Part shown: positions 38,015-50,761 of the stretch, piece by piece
How the letters are laid out: every line of letters begins with the position of its first letter
Numbering within the stretch: position 1 is the stretch's first letter
NCBI GenBank assembly: GCA_021307315.1
Contig: JAJSPD010000046.1
Span: 1-64,000 of the forward strand
Source of the DNA: Bisporella sp. PMI_857
Taxonomy: Eukaryota > Ascomycota > Leotiomycetes > Helotiales > Helotiaceae
Length of the DNA: 64,000 nt
Direction: 5' to 3'
Translations under genes and position numbers: made by a program
The notes under the pieces: generated by a model
Database searches by the model: none
What the model was told of the DNA's origin: nothing
Seen by the model: the letters and a program-made list of their open reading frames with translations, nothing else

Positions 38015-39955
38015 ATGGAGGCAGGTGGTGAGACGCGTCAGACGCGTCGCGCCGGAAGCGAAGCGAGGTCACGTGGAAGAACAACGACAATCGAAAATCC
38101 GACCGCCAGTAACCCTTTTACAGTTCTGGCTAAGCAAGCTGAACAGACTGACAATAGCGACGAGGATGGTGAGAATGACCTTACGGAAGGGGACGTACCT
38201 TTCCGAGCAGCCCCAGGCGCGCCGAAGCCCAAACGGTCCATCGTTATCGGGACACCAAAGCAGAAGACAGCCACAATTGTGGTGGCGGCCGAGGGAGAAG
38301 ATTTCAGCGTTTTCCCGCCGCGACGCACGCGAAAGCCCAGTGAGAAGGCTAAGCAGAATGAAGAAGTTCAAGAGGTATCCGGAACGGGGAGATGGGATGG
38401 AAGGGTTGGAGTGGGTAAGCAGGTGGTACCGGAAAACACTCAAGAACAAATGAGCGAACAGACCGGCATACTCAAAGCTCTTCTAAAAGAATGGATGAAG
38501 CAGGATGCACATAATAAGAAGGTGGAAGCAAAACTGGCTCACATGGAAAAGGAGCTGGAAGCCGTTAAAGGAGAATGCCAAGCAGTCAAAGAAGAATTGC
38601 ATAAGACCAAACAACAAATGGAGGAGAGCTTTGCGGCCCTCATATCAGGAAACAGCAGCCATATTCCGTCCTATGCAGAAGTCGCACGCACCCCACCGAC
38701 CAGCCAGCCGAGCAATATACAGACGTTCTCGTCCGTGAACACTACACCGTCCAATTTTACCACAACGTTATACCAGTGAATGAGTTAGTATCGTAGTATT
38801 TAGTAATATCGAGTCTCGAGACATATGAGATCGGCTTTTTGATACTACGCCAGTATTAGTATGAGATATCTCGTAGAGCGCTAGTATTAGTATGGAAATC
38901 GGATCTCATATCATATTGGCAATAATACTAAATACTGTGCTATGACCACTTTGTGGCTCTATTACAAGGGTCAGATATGAACTTTACTCTTTTTGTACAA
39001 ATAACCGAATGTAAAGAGCCAGGACCCTTGTTGTATTGCTAATTTTGGAATAGCGTCATTTAGAGTTAGTATTGTAGTATATCGCGGTATAGTATGATAT
39101 AATATGAGATTGCAAATTTTGCTGTAATACATATACAAATTTCAAATCTCATATTGCGTGGTATATAGTATTGATTTTTAGGGGTCGATATATCACGATA
39201 ATACTAACTCGCTCACTGCGTTATACTGCACTATTGATACTTCCAGAGTCGAAGCCGAAGCAAGTGGCCAAGTCTCCGCAGGAGCGATTCGGACGATGGT
39301 GGAAAATAGAATGCGCAGTGAGCAAGACAACGCCACATGGCGATGCCGAGCAGTGACGGTGGATCCAAAGAACCCTCACCGGGTCAGAATTGCCTGTAGA
39401 GATGAAGCCGAACACAAAACGGTAAAGCGAACAGTAGAAGCGAACCTAGTACCAGAAGCACGGATCCTCCGAGATGACCTGTATCCTATTAAAGTGGACA
39501 GCGTCAATCGTACGGCGGTGTTAGATGAGATGGGCAACCTCCGGACTGGAGTCACTGAAGCCCTCAGTGAGGAAAACAACACCCAGGTTGCGAAGATAGC
39601 GTGGCTTAGCAACAGAGCCCTACCAAAGGCATACGGTTCCATGGTCATATATCTCACTAAAGGATCAGAGGCAAAACGGTTCCTCCAAGAAGGGTTTTTC
39701 TGTGCCGGAGGAGAATCGGGATACACCAAAGCTTTTGAACGCCGAGACCGCCCAAACCAATGCTACAACTGCCAGGAAATCACCGGCCACAAAGCCTACC
39801 AGTGCACTAAAACGCGAATCTGTGGGAGATGCGCCAAAGAAGGCCATCACCAAACTGAACGCATGGAAGCCATCTTGAAATGTGTCCCGTGCGGAGGCCC
39901 TCACAAATCGTTTAGCAGAAACTGTCGGAAACTCTACCCATCTCAGCATGAGTAG
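38015..39955 (+). pseudogene. LINE ORF1 (gag-like, zinc knuckles), split by a hAT-type insertion
   Basis: From ATG 38015 the protein has a charged disordered N-terminus, a coiled coil (about residues 155-215; LAHMEKELEAVKGECQAVK) and the SYAEVARTPP segment, then runs into a stop inside the inserted element (38776-38778). Removing the element and one target copy lets the frame continue from 39227 (TIDTSRVEAEAS) to 39955, with knuckles CYNCQEITGHKAYQC, CGRCAKEGHHQTE (last Cys missing) and [18 protein letters not shown]1 proteins bind the element RNA. The end overlaps the ORF2 start by 8 bp (ATGAGTAG). Confidence 0.85.
38774..39218. mobile_element. hAT-type miniature element inside LINE ORF1
   Basis: 445 bp, no gene. 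Ends CAGTGAATGAGTTAGTAT and the inverse of CAGTGAGCGAGTTAGTAT; flanked by CGTTATAC at 38766-38773 and 39219-39226, an 8-bp duplication. CAGTG ends and 8-bp duplications are the hAT signature. Confidence 0.9.
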
Positions 39956-42900
39956 AACGTTCCGGTTGATCCAACTCAATGTCAGGAAACAAGATGTGGT
40001 GCTTGACAGCCTAATGAACGATGAACAAATTCAAGACGCGACGGTACTGGCTATCCAGGAGCCCTGGGCAAGAAGGAACAAAGACCTACTTCTCACAACG
40101 CCGATGTGCCATCATAAATGGACAAAGATGGTCCCGTCGATATGGAGAGAAGGCAGATGGCCGATTAGAAGTATGCTCTGGTTAAACAAGGATGTCGAAG
40201 CAGAACAGATAGCAATACCATCCCCAGACATGACAGCAGCCATTATTCGATTACCTGAGCGGTCAATTCTAGTAGCGTCGGTCTATGTACCGGGAATTGA
40301 TGCTCAGGCACTACAAGACACGTATCACAGCCTACGAAAGACCATTCAGGAAGTGAGAAGGAAAGCGAACACAGCGGTTGAACTCGCGATAGTAGGAGAT
40401 TTCAATCGGCACGACCAACTATGGGGAGGAGATGACATTTCGATGGAGAGACAAGGAGAGGCGGATTTGATCGTGGACCTGATGAACGAGTTTACCCTAA
40501 ACAGCCTACTTCGCCGTGGGACCAAAACGTGGCAGGGAGGAAACTACGAAACAACCATCGACCTGGTCCTCGCCTCTGAGGAATTGAAAGACGCCATGGT
40601 TAAATGCACATTGTATGGAACAGAGCATGGGTCAGACCACCGTACAATCGAGACAGTTTTTGACATCTCTGTCCCTACACCAAGACCCCAGGAAAGGCCC
40701 CTTCTTAAGAACGCCCCATGGAAGGAGATAAACGCCAGAATAGCAAACTCACTAGGTCTCCCGTCAGAAGGTACAGTGCAACAGAAGACAGATAGATTGA
40801 TGGCAGCGGTTACGGAGGCAGTCCATGCCCTGACACCGATAGCCAAACCATCACCATACACAAAAAGATGGTGGACCTCTGACCTTACACAGCTTCGTCG
40901 CATATATACCTATTGGAGGAACCGCGCACGGGTGGAACGACGCGGCGGACGGAGTATATCTGACCTAGAAGAGAAAGCAAAAGCAGCGGCAAAACAATAC
41001 CACGATGCTCTTCGCCAGCAGAAGAAGAAGAAGCACTGGAACGAGTTCCTTGCGGACAACGACAACATTTGGAAGGCAGCCAAGTACCTGAAGTCAGGCG
41101 ATGACTCGGCATTTGGAAAAGTCCCACAGCTCATCAGAGCCAATGGGACGGCCACTGTTGACCATACAGAGCAAGCAGAGGAGCTGCTAACTAAGTTCTT
41201 TCCCCCACTACCAGACGACATCGACGATGAGGGCTTACAATGCCAAAACTCACTATGGAAGAAGTGGAACGACAGCTCTTTGCGGCTAAATCGTGGAAGG
41301 CACCGGGAGAAGACGGCCTGCCAACAATCGTATGGAAAGAGACGTGGCCAGCGATCAAACATCACGTGCTGGCTCTGTTCCAAGCATCACTAGAAGAGGG
41401 AATGATACCACACCAATGGCGACATGCAAAAATAATCCCTTTAAAGAAGCCCGGCAAAGAAGATTACACGACTGCAAAGTCGTGGAGACCGATCTCCTTG
41501 CTTGCAACCTTAGGCAAGATTCTTGAATCGGTAGTCGCTGAAAGAATCTCACATGCAGTCGAGACATATGGCCTTCTCCCGACTAACCACTTCGGCGCAC
41601 GCAAGCAGCGATCGGGAGAGCAGGCACTCCTCCTCCTACAAGAAGAGATTTATACGGCTTGGAGAGGTCGCAAGATCGTAAGTCTGATTAGTTTTGACGT
41701 CAAAGGAGCATACAATGGAGTGTTTAAGGAGCGACTATTACAAAGAATGAAAGCACGAGGCATGCCGGAAGAGTTGTGCCAATGGGTAGAGGCCGTTTGT
41801 TCAGAACGTACAGCGTCAATTCAAGTAAACGGCCAGACATCCGAGACACAAAAACTGCCACAGGCTGGCTTACCACAAGGCTCGCCCCTATCTCCAATCC
41901 TATTCCTTTTCTTCAATGCAGACCTAGTTCAGCGGCGGATCGATGCGCATGGGGGTGCCATAGCTTTTGTAGACGACTTCACAGCCTGGGTCACTGGGCC
42001 TACAGCACAGAGCAACCGGGAAGGCATAGAAGCAATCATTGGTAGCGCCATAGAATGGGAAAAGAGAAGCGGTGCGACTTTCGAAGCGGACAAAACAGCC
42101 ATCATCCATTTTACTCGCAAGTCATACAAGACAGACACTCAGCCGTTCATTATTAAAGAACAAGCTGTCTAGCCGAAGGAGCGCGTTAAAATCCTGGGCG
42201 TGATCATGGACGCTAAACTTAAATATAGAGAACATATGGCGAGAGCTGCTTCCAAAGGACTAGAGGCGGTGATAGAGCTGAGACGACTCAAAGGGCTGTC
42301 ACCGGCCACGGCGCGACAACTCTTTACGGCGATGGTCACTCCAGTGGTGGATTATGCTTCCAATGTGTGGATGCATGAGTGCAGATACAAGCCGGCCATA
42401 CCGATCAACAGAGCCCAGAAGATAGGAGCACAAGCGATAGTAGGAACATTCATGACGGTGGCCACAAGCGTGGCGGAGGCGGAGTCAACCATCCCCACCG
42501 TGGAGGATAGACTCTGGAGAAGAGCTATCAAGCTCTGGACAGACATCCACGCCCTGCCTGTCACCAATCCACTCCGCAGAAATACATCCCGGATGCGGAA
42601 ATTCAGGAAACAACACCGCTCGCCTATTTACCAGGTGGCGGAAAAACTCAAAGATATTCCAATGGAGGAGATGGAAACTATCCATCCGTTCACTTTGCCG
42701 CCGTGGGAGAAGAGAGTGCAGACTATCACCAACGGGGAAATAACGACGCAACCGGACTCAAACCGAGCAGCATATATTGCCGTAAGCAGCTCAGCACGAA
42801 ATGGCGTGGTTGGACTCGGTGCAGCGATCAAGACACGCAAGCGAGTTGGAGATGATCCCACAGTCGAAACGCATTTCTCCACCCTAGGCCCAAGAACAGA

Positions 42901-44248
42901 GCAGAACCCATATGTGGCAGAACTGGCAGCAATGGCCCACGTCCTCCAGCAATTACCGCGGCGTAAATACCACAGCATTACGCTGTGGACGAGAAATAAA
43001 GCAGCCGTCCTCACGCTTAGAAACCCACGCCAACAGTCTGGCCAAGAACAGATTTGCAGCATTTACGAATCAATCAACCAACTTAAGAAAAAATGTAACA
43101 ATATCACTGTGGTATGGTTACCAACGGATGAAGACGAGGAACTCTGGACTTGTGCCAAAGAGAAAGCCAAAAAAGCTACACGACAGGGTACAGAACCACA
43201 GACACCACTCCCCAGAGTACGATCAACAACGCTCACCGTAGCGCGCGCCGAACGGGGTACTACAGTCGAAACTGTTTATATGAAAACTCCTTATATGAAA
43301 AACCTCTAGATATGGGAATGAAGGCCTGGAACAGTCGATTTTATAGTGGGTAGATGGGAAAACCTCTTTAAATGCATATGGGAATGAGATACAAGCTTTT
43401 TTGGTGCATTCCCATATAAGAATGTGGTGGGGCCTAAGTTCCTGTTCCCAGATTAGTTATTATATGATTGTCAGCACCCCTTAATTGAATAAAAATACTT
43501 TTATTTTGACCCTTTCTAAGCTTCATTATATGCTTTATCGAGAGCTAGAGAACCAATTATCCCAGGTGTACTAATCGCAGCACAGTTTAGAAGTCGAATA
43601 AAGGGCTATAATCCTACGAATAAGAAGAAATATCGTTTACGCCAGTGGTATTTTAACTCTAATTTGGTGTGTATATCGCTGGAAGGTGCTTCTAGAATGC
43701 AGTATAATCTTGCTTACATAAGACCCCTTTACATGGGAAACCCCTATATATGGGAATCAGGACTTGGAACCAAGCGTTCCCATATAAACAGTTTCGACTG
43801 TACTAGAAGCTTACCGGAGAAGGTTGGAAAACTATCTAAGAAAGTGGACAAAGCATTACCGGGCAAACATACTCGAAAGTTGTACGACCAGTTAACACAG
43901 CGAGAAGCGAGTGTGCTTGCGCAGCTAAGGACAGGAATTGCGAGATTGAATTCGTATTTATTCCTTATCAAAGCTGCACCATCAGATCAGTGCGCCTGCG
44001 GGGAAGCAAGAGAAACAGTTGAACACTTCCTTTTTCGGTGCCGAAGATGGACCACGCACCGAACAGAGATGCTTCAGTGTACAGAAATTCACAGGAGCAA
44101 CATTTCATTCTACCTGGGAGGAAAATCACCATCGGATGACAAGAACTGGACCCCGGACATGAAAGCTGTCCGAGCGACGATACGATTCGCGATAGCCACA
44201 GGCCGGCTTGATGCTGACCCATGGCAAGAAAACAGCCAACAAAATTAA
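39948..44248 (+). pseudogene. LINE ORF2 (endonuclease, reverse transcriptase, RNase H-like), broken
   Basis: ATG 39948 overlaps the ORF1 stop. The apurinic-type endonuclease has IQEPW, GDFNRHD and GSDHRTI. Near 41,245 a one-base frameshift separates it from the reverse transcriptase ([32 protein letters not shown], catalytic FVDD). An in-frame TAG at 42170-42172 follows EQAV; the frame then continues with the thumb and an RNase H-like region (AELAAMAHVL, VVWLPTDEDEE) to 43260, is cut by a mariner-type insertion (43263-43800), and resumes in frame at 43803 (RSLPEKVGKL) through a CCHC-like CACGEARETVEHFLFRC to 44248. Four lesions in all. The target-primed reverse transcription it once performed is not possible from this copy. 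Confidence 0.85.
43263..43800. mobile_element. Tc1/mariner-type miniature element inside LINE ORF2
   Basis: 538 bp with perfect 20-bp ends CAGTCGAAACTGTTTATATG, flanked by TA at 43261-43262 and 43801-43802. Further TATGGGA words lie near both ends. No intact transposase is present. With its TA it adds 540 bp, so the surrounding reading frame is kept. Confidence 0.9.
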
Positions 44249-44550
44249 CCCCCCCCTTCCCCTTCATTAACTATTTTTCAACCGCCTAACACTAATCACC
44301 TCGTGCCGAAGACAGGAGGCACCGCTTCAGCTGCTGAGGATAGGACGCTGAACACTTGGAGAATAGCCTTCAAGCTAGCCTGCTAACAATACTAACCCAC
44401 GAGATCCATAGAGATAAGCCAGAAAAGAGAAGCCAGAAGCCAGAAACAGCTGATTTAAGGGCCCAAGGAGTCAAGATTTCACTTTAAGAAATGTACATGT
44501 ATATTAGTAATAGTTGCCCTATCGGGTTAGCCGCCGGGCGTTAATAAATT

Positions 44551-44572
44551 GTGTGTGTGTGTGTGTGTGTGT
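44551..44572. repeat. (GT)11 tail of the LINE
   Basis: Simple repeat right after TTAATAAATT, in the place of the 3' tail of the LINE. Confidence 0.9.
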
Positions 44573-44576
44573 AATG

Positions 44577-44873
44577 TTAGAGAATCTTGCATGGAGTCTT
44601 GCGATGGGTTGTGAGATCGCGGATGGGAATTTTGAAGAATGACGCGATGGCCGCAATAAGGTTAGTGAGGCTTAAGGCTCGGAGATAACGGACTTCTCCC
44701 AAAACTGTCGGTGGCGTTGACGCGTCGTCTAACGACCTCTTGATTCGTGTGATTATCCGGCAAATGTGGGATAAGACAATTGATCTTAAAGAGCTGGAAT
44801 ATCGGCCCCACTCGGCTTGGGGAAACGATAGGCGCTTGAGTGGCAAGGTTCGACGTAGAAGTGAAAAAGACAA
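44577..44873 (-). CDS. Hypothetical small open frame next to the LINE tail
   Basis: 98 codons beginning MSFSLLRRTLPLKRLSF; basic N-terminus, no recognised domain. It ends 5 bp from the LINE tail, so if real it may have been truncated by the insertion. Could equally be chance. Confidence 0.2.
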   Translation of the reverse strand: MSFSLLRRTLPLKRLSFPQAEWGRYSSSLRSIVLSHICRIITRIKRSLDDASTPPTVLGEVRYLRALSLTNLIAAIASFFKIPIRDLTTHRKTPCKIL

Positions 44874-45448
44874 GGAGAGAAACGTCTAGGCTATGTTTCT
44901 GTGCCTTTGAGAGCGCGGGAGTTGCAGCTGGCAGGCAATCATACTACAATACCTTTCTTTTTATTCCTCCTCCTTTTTTACATTTTTCTTCCTTTGCACA
45001 GTATTTAGAGTAGACTCCAGAATTTCTTCTATTGATAAGTTATAATTCGCGCTCTGGCAAGAGAATCGAAATAGATACCGAATATGTATGCTCTCAGAAT
45101 CTTACCAACTTCCCGGTGACGGAATATTTAGCACCCAATAAGGATGGAATGGTTAGACCCGTTGATGTCAGTAGATCAGAAAGTCATGAGAAAGTGAGCC
45201 GCAGTAATCCCCTCGCTCATTTTCATGGACGGCAGGCAATAAGGCGGATCCAAAGGAAACTTACGTATTTCAAATCAAGAGAGCTTAATGAGGTCCCCAA
45301 GGCTCAACTGATGCTAAAATTACACTCGGAGCCAGAATTAGCTCCTCCAAGAACGTGGTGTGGTCACCTTGGCAGGGCGAGGGGGTATAAAAGGTATAGC
45401 AACTGCTGAACCAAAACTTTGATTAATGATAAACTCATAGGAAAATAA

Positions 45449-45785
45449 CCATGGATAAAATCAGGAGGCTAAAACCGCGTCTCGTGCTCCCGGTGTCTGA
45501 CCGAACACTAGTTCCTACCCCGTCGACGCTGATATTACTGAGGCCACTAGTGAAAACCTACAAGCATCCAAAACCGCTCAGACTCCTAGTCTCCGTGAGA
45601 TGATTGACCAAAGGAAAGAGGAAAATGTCCAATTGAGGAGAAAGTTTGCGAACCAGCAGACAGAGGAAGGGGAAGAATTGTATCTGGTGAGACTGCTTAT
45701 CGAAAAACTCCAGCAGGCTCTAATCGAGTACCACAAGCTTCAAAGCACAATTGGTCATGAATTCAGCGGTAAACCGATGAAGTAA
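45449..45785 (+). pseudogene. Relic of a coiled-coil protein
   Basis: In one frame SLREMIDQRKEENVQLRRKF, EELYLVRLLIEKLQQALIEY and KLQSTIGHEFSGK form an amphipathic heptad-like stretch ending at a stop (45785). The same frame is blocked upstream by TGA at 45511-45513 after ASRAPGV. Sequences like this occur in short fungal coiled-coil or truncated DNA-binding proteins, but I cannot name it. Confidence 0.3.
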
Positions 45786-47129
45786 GGAGGTGTGTGGCTT
45801 GGTACTTATTGATAGAGTGAAGGAAAGGAACACTATGTCTATATGTGAACAGTCTCAGAGTGCCCGCTTTTAGAAAGCACGGGAAATAAGGCAAGCGCTC
45901 GTCCCTTGACGCCACGAGATGATTTGATTGTATTTGACTAACTGTTGGAATGCATGTACATAGTTTCACGCGTTCCATATCGTGAGGATTGTGGGTCTTC
46001 TACTATCTATATAACTACCTGGCAATAGGCCGTAGGTTAGAAGAATCAACGAATATCATAACCACACCAGCAAGAGCGTAGTCACAGCTACTACGCCTTT
46101 TGCTACGTGGTAGGTATTCCGACACTAACTTACATAAATATATAAAGTTAAAATTAGTTTGTTAACGTCTGTCTCCACGTCGAGAGACGCACCCCGTGAC
46201 GAGACAAACCATGGGTACTTTGAATTCAATTAATTATGAATTTGTAAATCTATTGAGAATTCCTATATTTTTGTGTCAGTTATATTGTATGACCACTCCT
46301 AAACAGTCTAAACCCTACCTACTCTAAAAATTACAATCGCGTCGTTGCTATCACGCCTAATTACAAGGCGTTAATTTGTAGTAAATTAGGACCCTCGACC
46401 TACAGCACCACCACGAGCTCTTCGCGCCTTTTCAAACTTATGGAACTGTTTTATTTGGGTTTCCGAGCCTCACTACAATTCTAAAAATTCATTATCAGCC
46501 TTGTGGTGACTAGGGAGTGTTTGTGTTATGAGACGTCGCCACTGGGTTGATCCTCCAATCAAGTGACCAAGGGTCCCTAGTCATCGTTACGGAAGTGCAG
46601 CGTATTTATCTTACAGTAAAAAAGGCTGTGGCTGAGTGTGTGGCTGTATTTGGCAGACTGTGTCCTCAGGCATAAAATGGCTGCTCTACCATGGGCATAT
46701 GATAACAACCCATGTGAGCATATACAGTCGGCTTCCCCACACCATTCTACCATCTCGCTCTCAGCTCCTCATCTTTCCTCGATATATACATCCGCCTAGC
46801 TCTGAAAGCATTTCTTCCCAGTTTCCAAACTCTGTTCAAGAAGACTTGTGCGCTTACATGCTAAATTTACCTTTCATCGAGCCGTACTGACATTTTTTCC
46901 CAGAGGCCCACGCTGCTATTCCTCGATCCCAATATGTGTATTCAAGATGTTAGAAAATGGTCTAACTGTGGCTGCACAGTCAAGGTTGGAGGCGTCAAAG
47001 ATTGCGACAAAAAAGGAACAGACGATTGCAAGGGCGTTACGGAGAATCCGATTTCATATTGGTCAGGTTGGTGCAGCGACCATAAGCCTTAGGAGATGGA
47101 GGGAAGCTGGAATATCAGGTAGAGACGAG
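45786..47129. other. Non-coding stretch
   Basis: No gene, RNA or structured repeat seen; open frames here are short and unconserved in appearance. Confidence 0.4.
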
Positions 47130-47926
47130 TTATATTGGGACTATGTATCTACCAAATTGTTCTAAATCGGAGCCAATGCCAAATCTCCCGTCAGTGTAGA
47201 CCCAGCTTGGAAAAAATGACGGGACTGCACTTCCTAATCGGCCTGCAAAGCTAGGGTCGATCAAGGTGATACGGCCATCCTTGGTCATGATGTTGCTAGG
47301 ACTCACGTCTCCGTGGCTGAAGCCTACACAATGGAACTGATCAAGCGCTTGCTTAATGTCATCAGCTCGCGAACGTAACTCAGACGCTTCGAGTTTAGAG
47401 AGCTTTTCCATTCGGTAACCGCAAGTGACCCCATTGTCCAAGATAGGCTGCTGGTCAAATTCTACAACAGGCAGTCCGAGCTTTGTCAACTTAGTAAGTA
47501 TGTCGAATTCATATTGAATAAGCTTTATAGACACTCGTCTGAATGGGCAAGCTTGAGAATAGGAAATCGACCGTGCTTGGTAATTCGAATGGACGCGTGA
47601 GAACCGTAGTCAAGTAGCATCGAGTCTCTCCAGATGGCAGCTATTTCAGAGCTTTGATGTACCGGTAAAATGTCGACGTTTTTAAGGACGGGTAAGTTTG
47701 CAAGATCAGGGTACTCAGCCGAACCCGACCAAATGATTGAAAACGGCTGGTGATCGGAATCGACGATACATCGATACGATCCAGGGACTCCCGCACTTTG
47801 GGGCGGTGTTATCGGTTTTGCCTTATAGCCTTGGAAAGGCTGAGGAGATCGCGTGGGACATGAGCTTATTGACGGTGGTGGAAGACGTTTGAGTCGGGAT
47901 TTTGTCTGCCGGTTGCTAGTGCGCAA
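47130..47926 (-). pseudogene. Protein-kinase-like gene with a frameshift
   Basis: The first frame (47926-47525) has an N-terminal disordered part and a kinase N-lobe-like strand ending ILKLAHSDEC; the second frame (from 47534) continues with LIQYEFDILTKLTKLGLPV, the catalytic loop HGDVSPSNIM and the metal-binding LIDPSFAG. Fungal small-kinase-like proteins read HGD in place of HRD and often vary the DFG (family knowledge). The two frames overlap by 10 bp and the motifs line up across the overlap, so one base has been gained or lost. It ends shortly after the metal-binding motif. Phosphotransferase activity is doubtful even if the frame were intact. Confidence 0.65.
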
Positions 47927-50761
47927 TTTGGTTCTCCGGAAATGTGTTCCTGATACCAGTCAGTTGGTACTTTCTTACACTATAGAACCCATACCTCGGA
48001 TTCTTTGCACTTGAGTACGAGCCATATCGAAGAAATGATGTCTGTTGTGGCAGAGCTTCTTAGCTCGAGATGAGGATTAACATGCGCCAGTTAATTGATT
48101 TAGGTCGAGGGCTTTCGCGCGTCTACTAAGCCGCGGTGGCAGCTCCGGTCGAAATACCGGACGTTGTAGCTACTTTAAATCGCGGCTTGAAAAATGTGCA
48201 GGTGTCGCCGTCACGGTGCAATGCTGCGTCTTCGGTGTGTTTTGAGGTAATGAATTGACCACGATCACATTCCGGCATAGTTGATATTCATGCCTGAGGC
48301 GGCATATTTTGAATGAAACTTTCACGAAGCAAAAAGTGGCAGCCAACAACCATTATTTCCGGCTTTTCCCTCGAATTTTTTGCACCTGCTTGAAACGACG
48401 ATCCGCTCTCTTGCAAGATTGCTGACGAATTCAAAGATGACTTTAACGATGACAGAGTCTGTAAGGGCTGCAAGAGCGCCGAAAGGAGTACAGTATTAGC
48501 ACGCCAGACTGCGATGACTTAGCTAAGACGTTAATAGCAGCTCAAATAGTGACAACGTGGCAACGATGGCGAGCACAGCAGCGCCCCCGAAGATCAAAGG
48601 CGATACTACCCACGACATATAACGACGGCATATTGAAGATGGCACAGTGAAGATGGCACAATGAAGACAGCACAATGAAGATGGCACAATGAAGATGGCA
48701 CAACGATGGCAGGCATTGGCCATTGCGAGGCGGAGCAAGCACGATAAAGGAACGTCAAAGGCTAATTATAACCTCTCGTGTCAAAATCCAACGAAGACTA
48801 AACATTAAGTCTAAGGTACTATATAGCAAAAGCTCGCGAAGCCAGCCCGAGCTTGCCTCAGACCTATCGATTCTCTATTACATGTTCAAATAGCAATCTT
48901 GGCCTCTACTACCACATCCGCGCCACTGAGGCTCTCCATGGTTCTGGCGTAATCTCATCCTCCGCAGTCTGTTCTGCTGGCCTGCATCACTAAGGCAGTC
49001 GCTGGCTTGGAAGCATTATATTTCTAGATGCAAATTACAATGCCATGGTTGCGTCGATAGATGACGAAGCGGCCCTGGGGTTCTATGCTACGAGCCATCA
49101 TCCTCCAAACATAGAAGACCCGTCAACGGACAGTGAAATCTTTGCGCTTGTAGCACTTTTTCGAGACCTTGACGGGCGAAAATCCTTTTAAGGGCTGCGA
49201 GGCAAGGCAAATTTCCGACTTTGTACACTTCCAGCTCTTCAAACGATTACATCTAGTGCTGGAAATGCGGTTATTAAACAGTTGACGAGATTTTTCTAGA
49301 GGTGAAACAAGACGGTATGACCTTTTGATTTTCAATCTAAATTGCCACTATTTCAAGTCGCAGCCGAAACCAAACTTTCTCCTGCAAACAAGAACATATA
49401 TGAACACTGTCTACGTTGGGATGTTGGAGAAGAGAGCTATAGGACAATCTCCACGCTGTCTAGGAGACCCAAATGTGACTGCTCCGCCGGTTTGGTCATT
49501 GGCGGCTGCGATTGTAGGGCAGTATGTTCCATTGGCCTTGTCGCATTCCTTTACGCTGTACTCCCATTTATGTGTTTGCCATCCGTTTTTCTGCAATTTG
49601 TACAATAGAATGAGTGTTTATTCTTTTGCACCAATCTAATTCCTCATAACTTGCACTTATATGATCCACGCAACTGGTGCCTTCCATGGCACTGGCGCAA
49701 CGAGATGATTTGATTGTATTTTGACTAGTTATAGCGGTATTATGTTAGCCTTTAACATCAAGTTTGTCATGCGCCTAAGTAGTCAGACTGTGACGAAGTA
49801 ATTTTCAAGGAAGCAAATCTTATAGCGAGTGTATATTGCAATGTGTTTGAGCTATTGGTCTATCTAATCCCTCAAACCTCCTACTTCTTTTTCTGCGGCT
49901 TGGGCTTGTTTAGGAAATTCACCGGAGGTGGTGTTTCCTCCAGTATTGGGGAGAGCCTCCAGAAAGCGCGTTTCTCGAACACCTGTTATCCGGCAATTCT
50001 ACTCGTCCAGCCAGAGAAGTTTCCCCGGATAGCTCACCAGTCGTATAATTTGGAGAGGCTTCTTTCGGCCCGGGACTGATGCCCACCGGAGAAGGCGACT
50101 CCCCCGTATAGGAGGAAGATCCTCTAAGCTGTTGTCGGGAAGTCGTAATTCCCAGCGGCGTAACTTGGCGGTGGTCCTGCTTCTAGCCCCGAATTGAAGT
50201 GATGGTGGTAATGGGTCTCGTATACAATCACCTGGCATGGTGGCCTCAGCATATTATTAACTGCCGTTGCGCATTTTAGCCTTGAGCAAATGCCAGGTTC
50301 CGGAACTGGCCTGGTAGTAGAGGATGATGGTCATGATATCTCTTCGATCGGGACTTGCCACAGCGGGAACAAATGTGCCTCGGAGTCAAAGAACTCGTGC
50401 CGGAGTGGACTGTCCGAATTGTGAAGAACGTTGGTGATCCATCGCGAAAGCGTATTTTTATTAAAAAAACCACTCAAAATCACCGATGCCGTGTAGCCAG
50501 ATTTAAAGCTCTGCAAGCTGATCCGCCGGGATTACTAAGCTACTTCGGTACCCCTGGATCCAATTCTGGCTCCTTCTAAGAGGGTCCTATTCTGGCTACT
50601 ATGTTTCCTAAAATAGATAAGCCTACTGGGGATCTCTGACCAGGAGCCCAATTTAGCTTTACTTATAGCCTATTTCGATTCGCTCTCGTTATATAACTCT
50701 CTGCATTCTCTATCCCGAAGTACAATATCTTCACTCTCAGCACCCGGCTGTTTCATCGGCC
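47927..50761. other. Long non-coding stretch
   Basis: No gene could be supported in this 2.8 kb. The only structure found is the 14-bp tandem repeat at 48634-48703. Confidence 0.4.
48634..48703. repeat. Five copies of a 14-bp repeat
   Basis: Unit TGAAGATGGCACAA; copies differ by one or two bases. It makes a short periodic open frame on the minus strand that I take as artefact. Confidence 0.9.

Larger units (their letters stand above)
37990..44572 (+). mobile_element. Tad-like non-LTR retrotransposon (LINE), inactive
   Basis: A two-ORF LINE with a nucleic-acid-binding ORF1, an ORF2 with endonuclease, reverse transcriptase and RNase H-like parts, and a 3' tail of (GT)11 at 44551-44572. It has been hit by two small DNA transposons (38774-39218 and 43263-43800) and carries a frameshift and a stop in ORF2, so it cannot move by itself. 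The 5' boundary is not defined and no target duplication was identified. Confidence 0.85.

Noticed and set aside
38774..39218. Intron in LINE ORF1
   Set aside because: No splice sites at the edges; instead CAGTG inverted ends and an 8-bp duplication show an inserted hAT-type element.
48523..48742. Cys/His-rich peptide on the minus strand
   Set aside because: Arises from the 14-bp tandem repeat; no other support.
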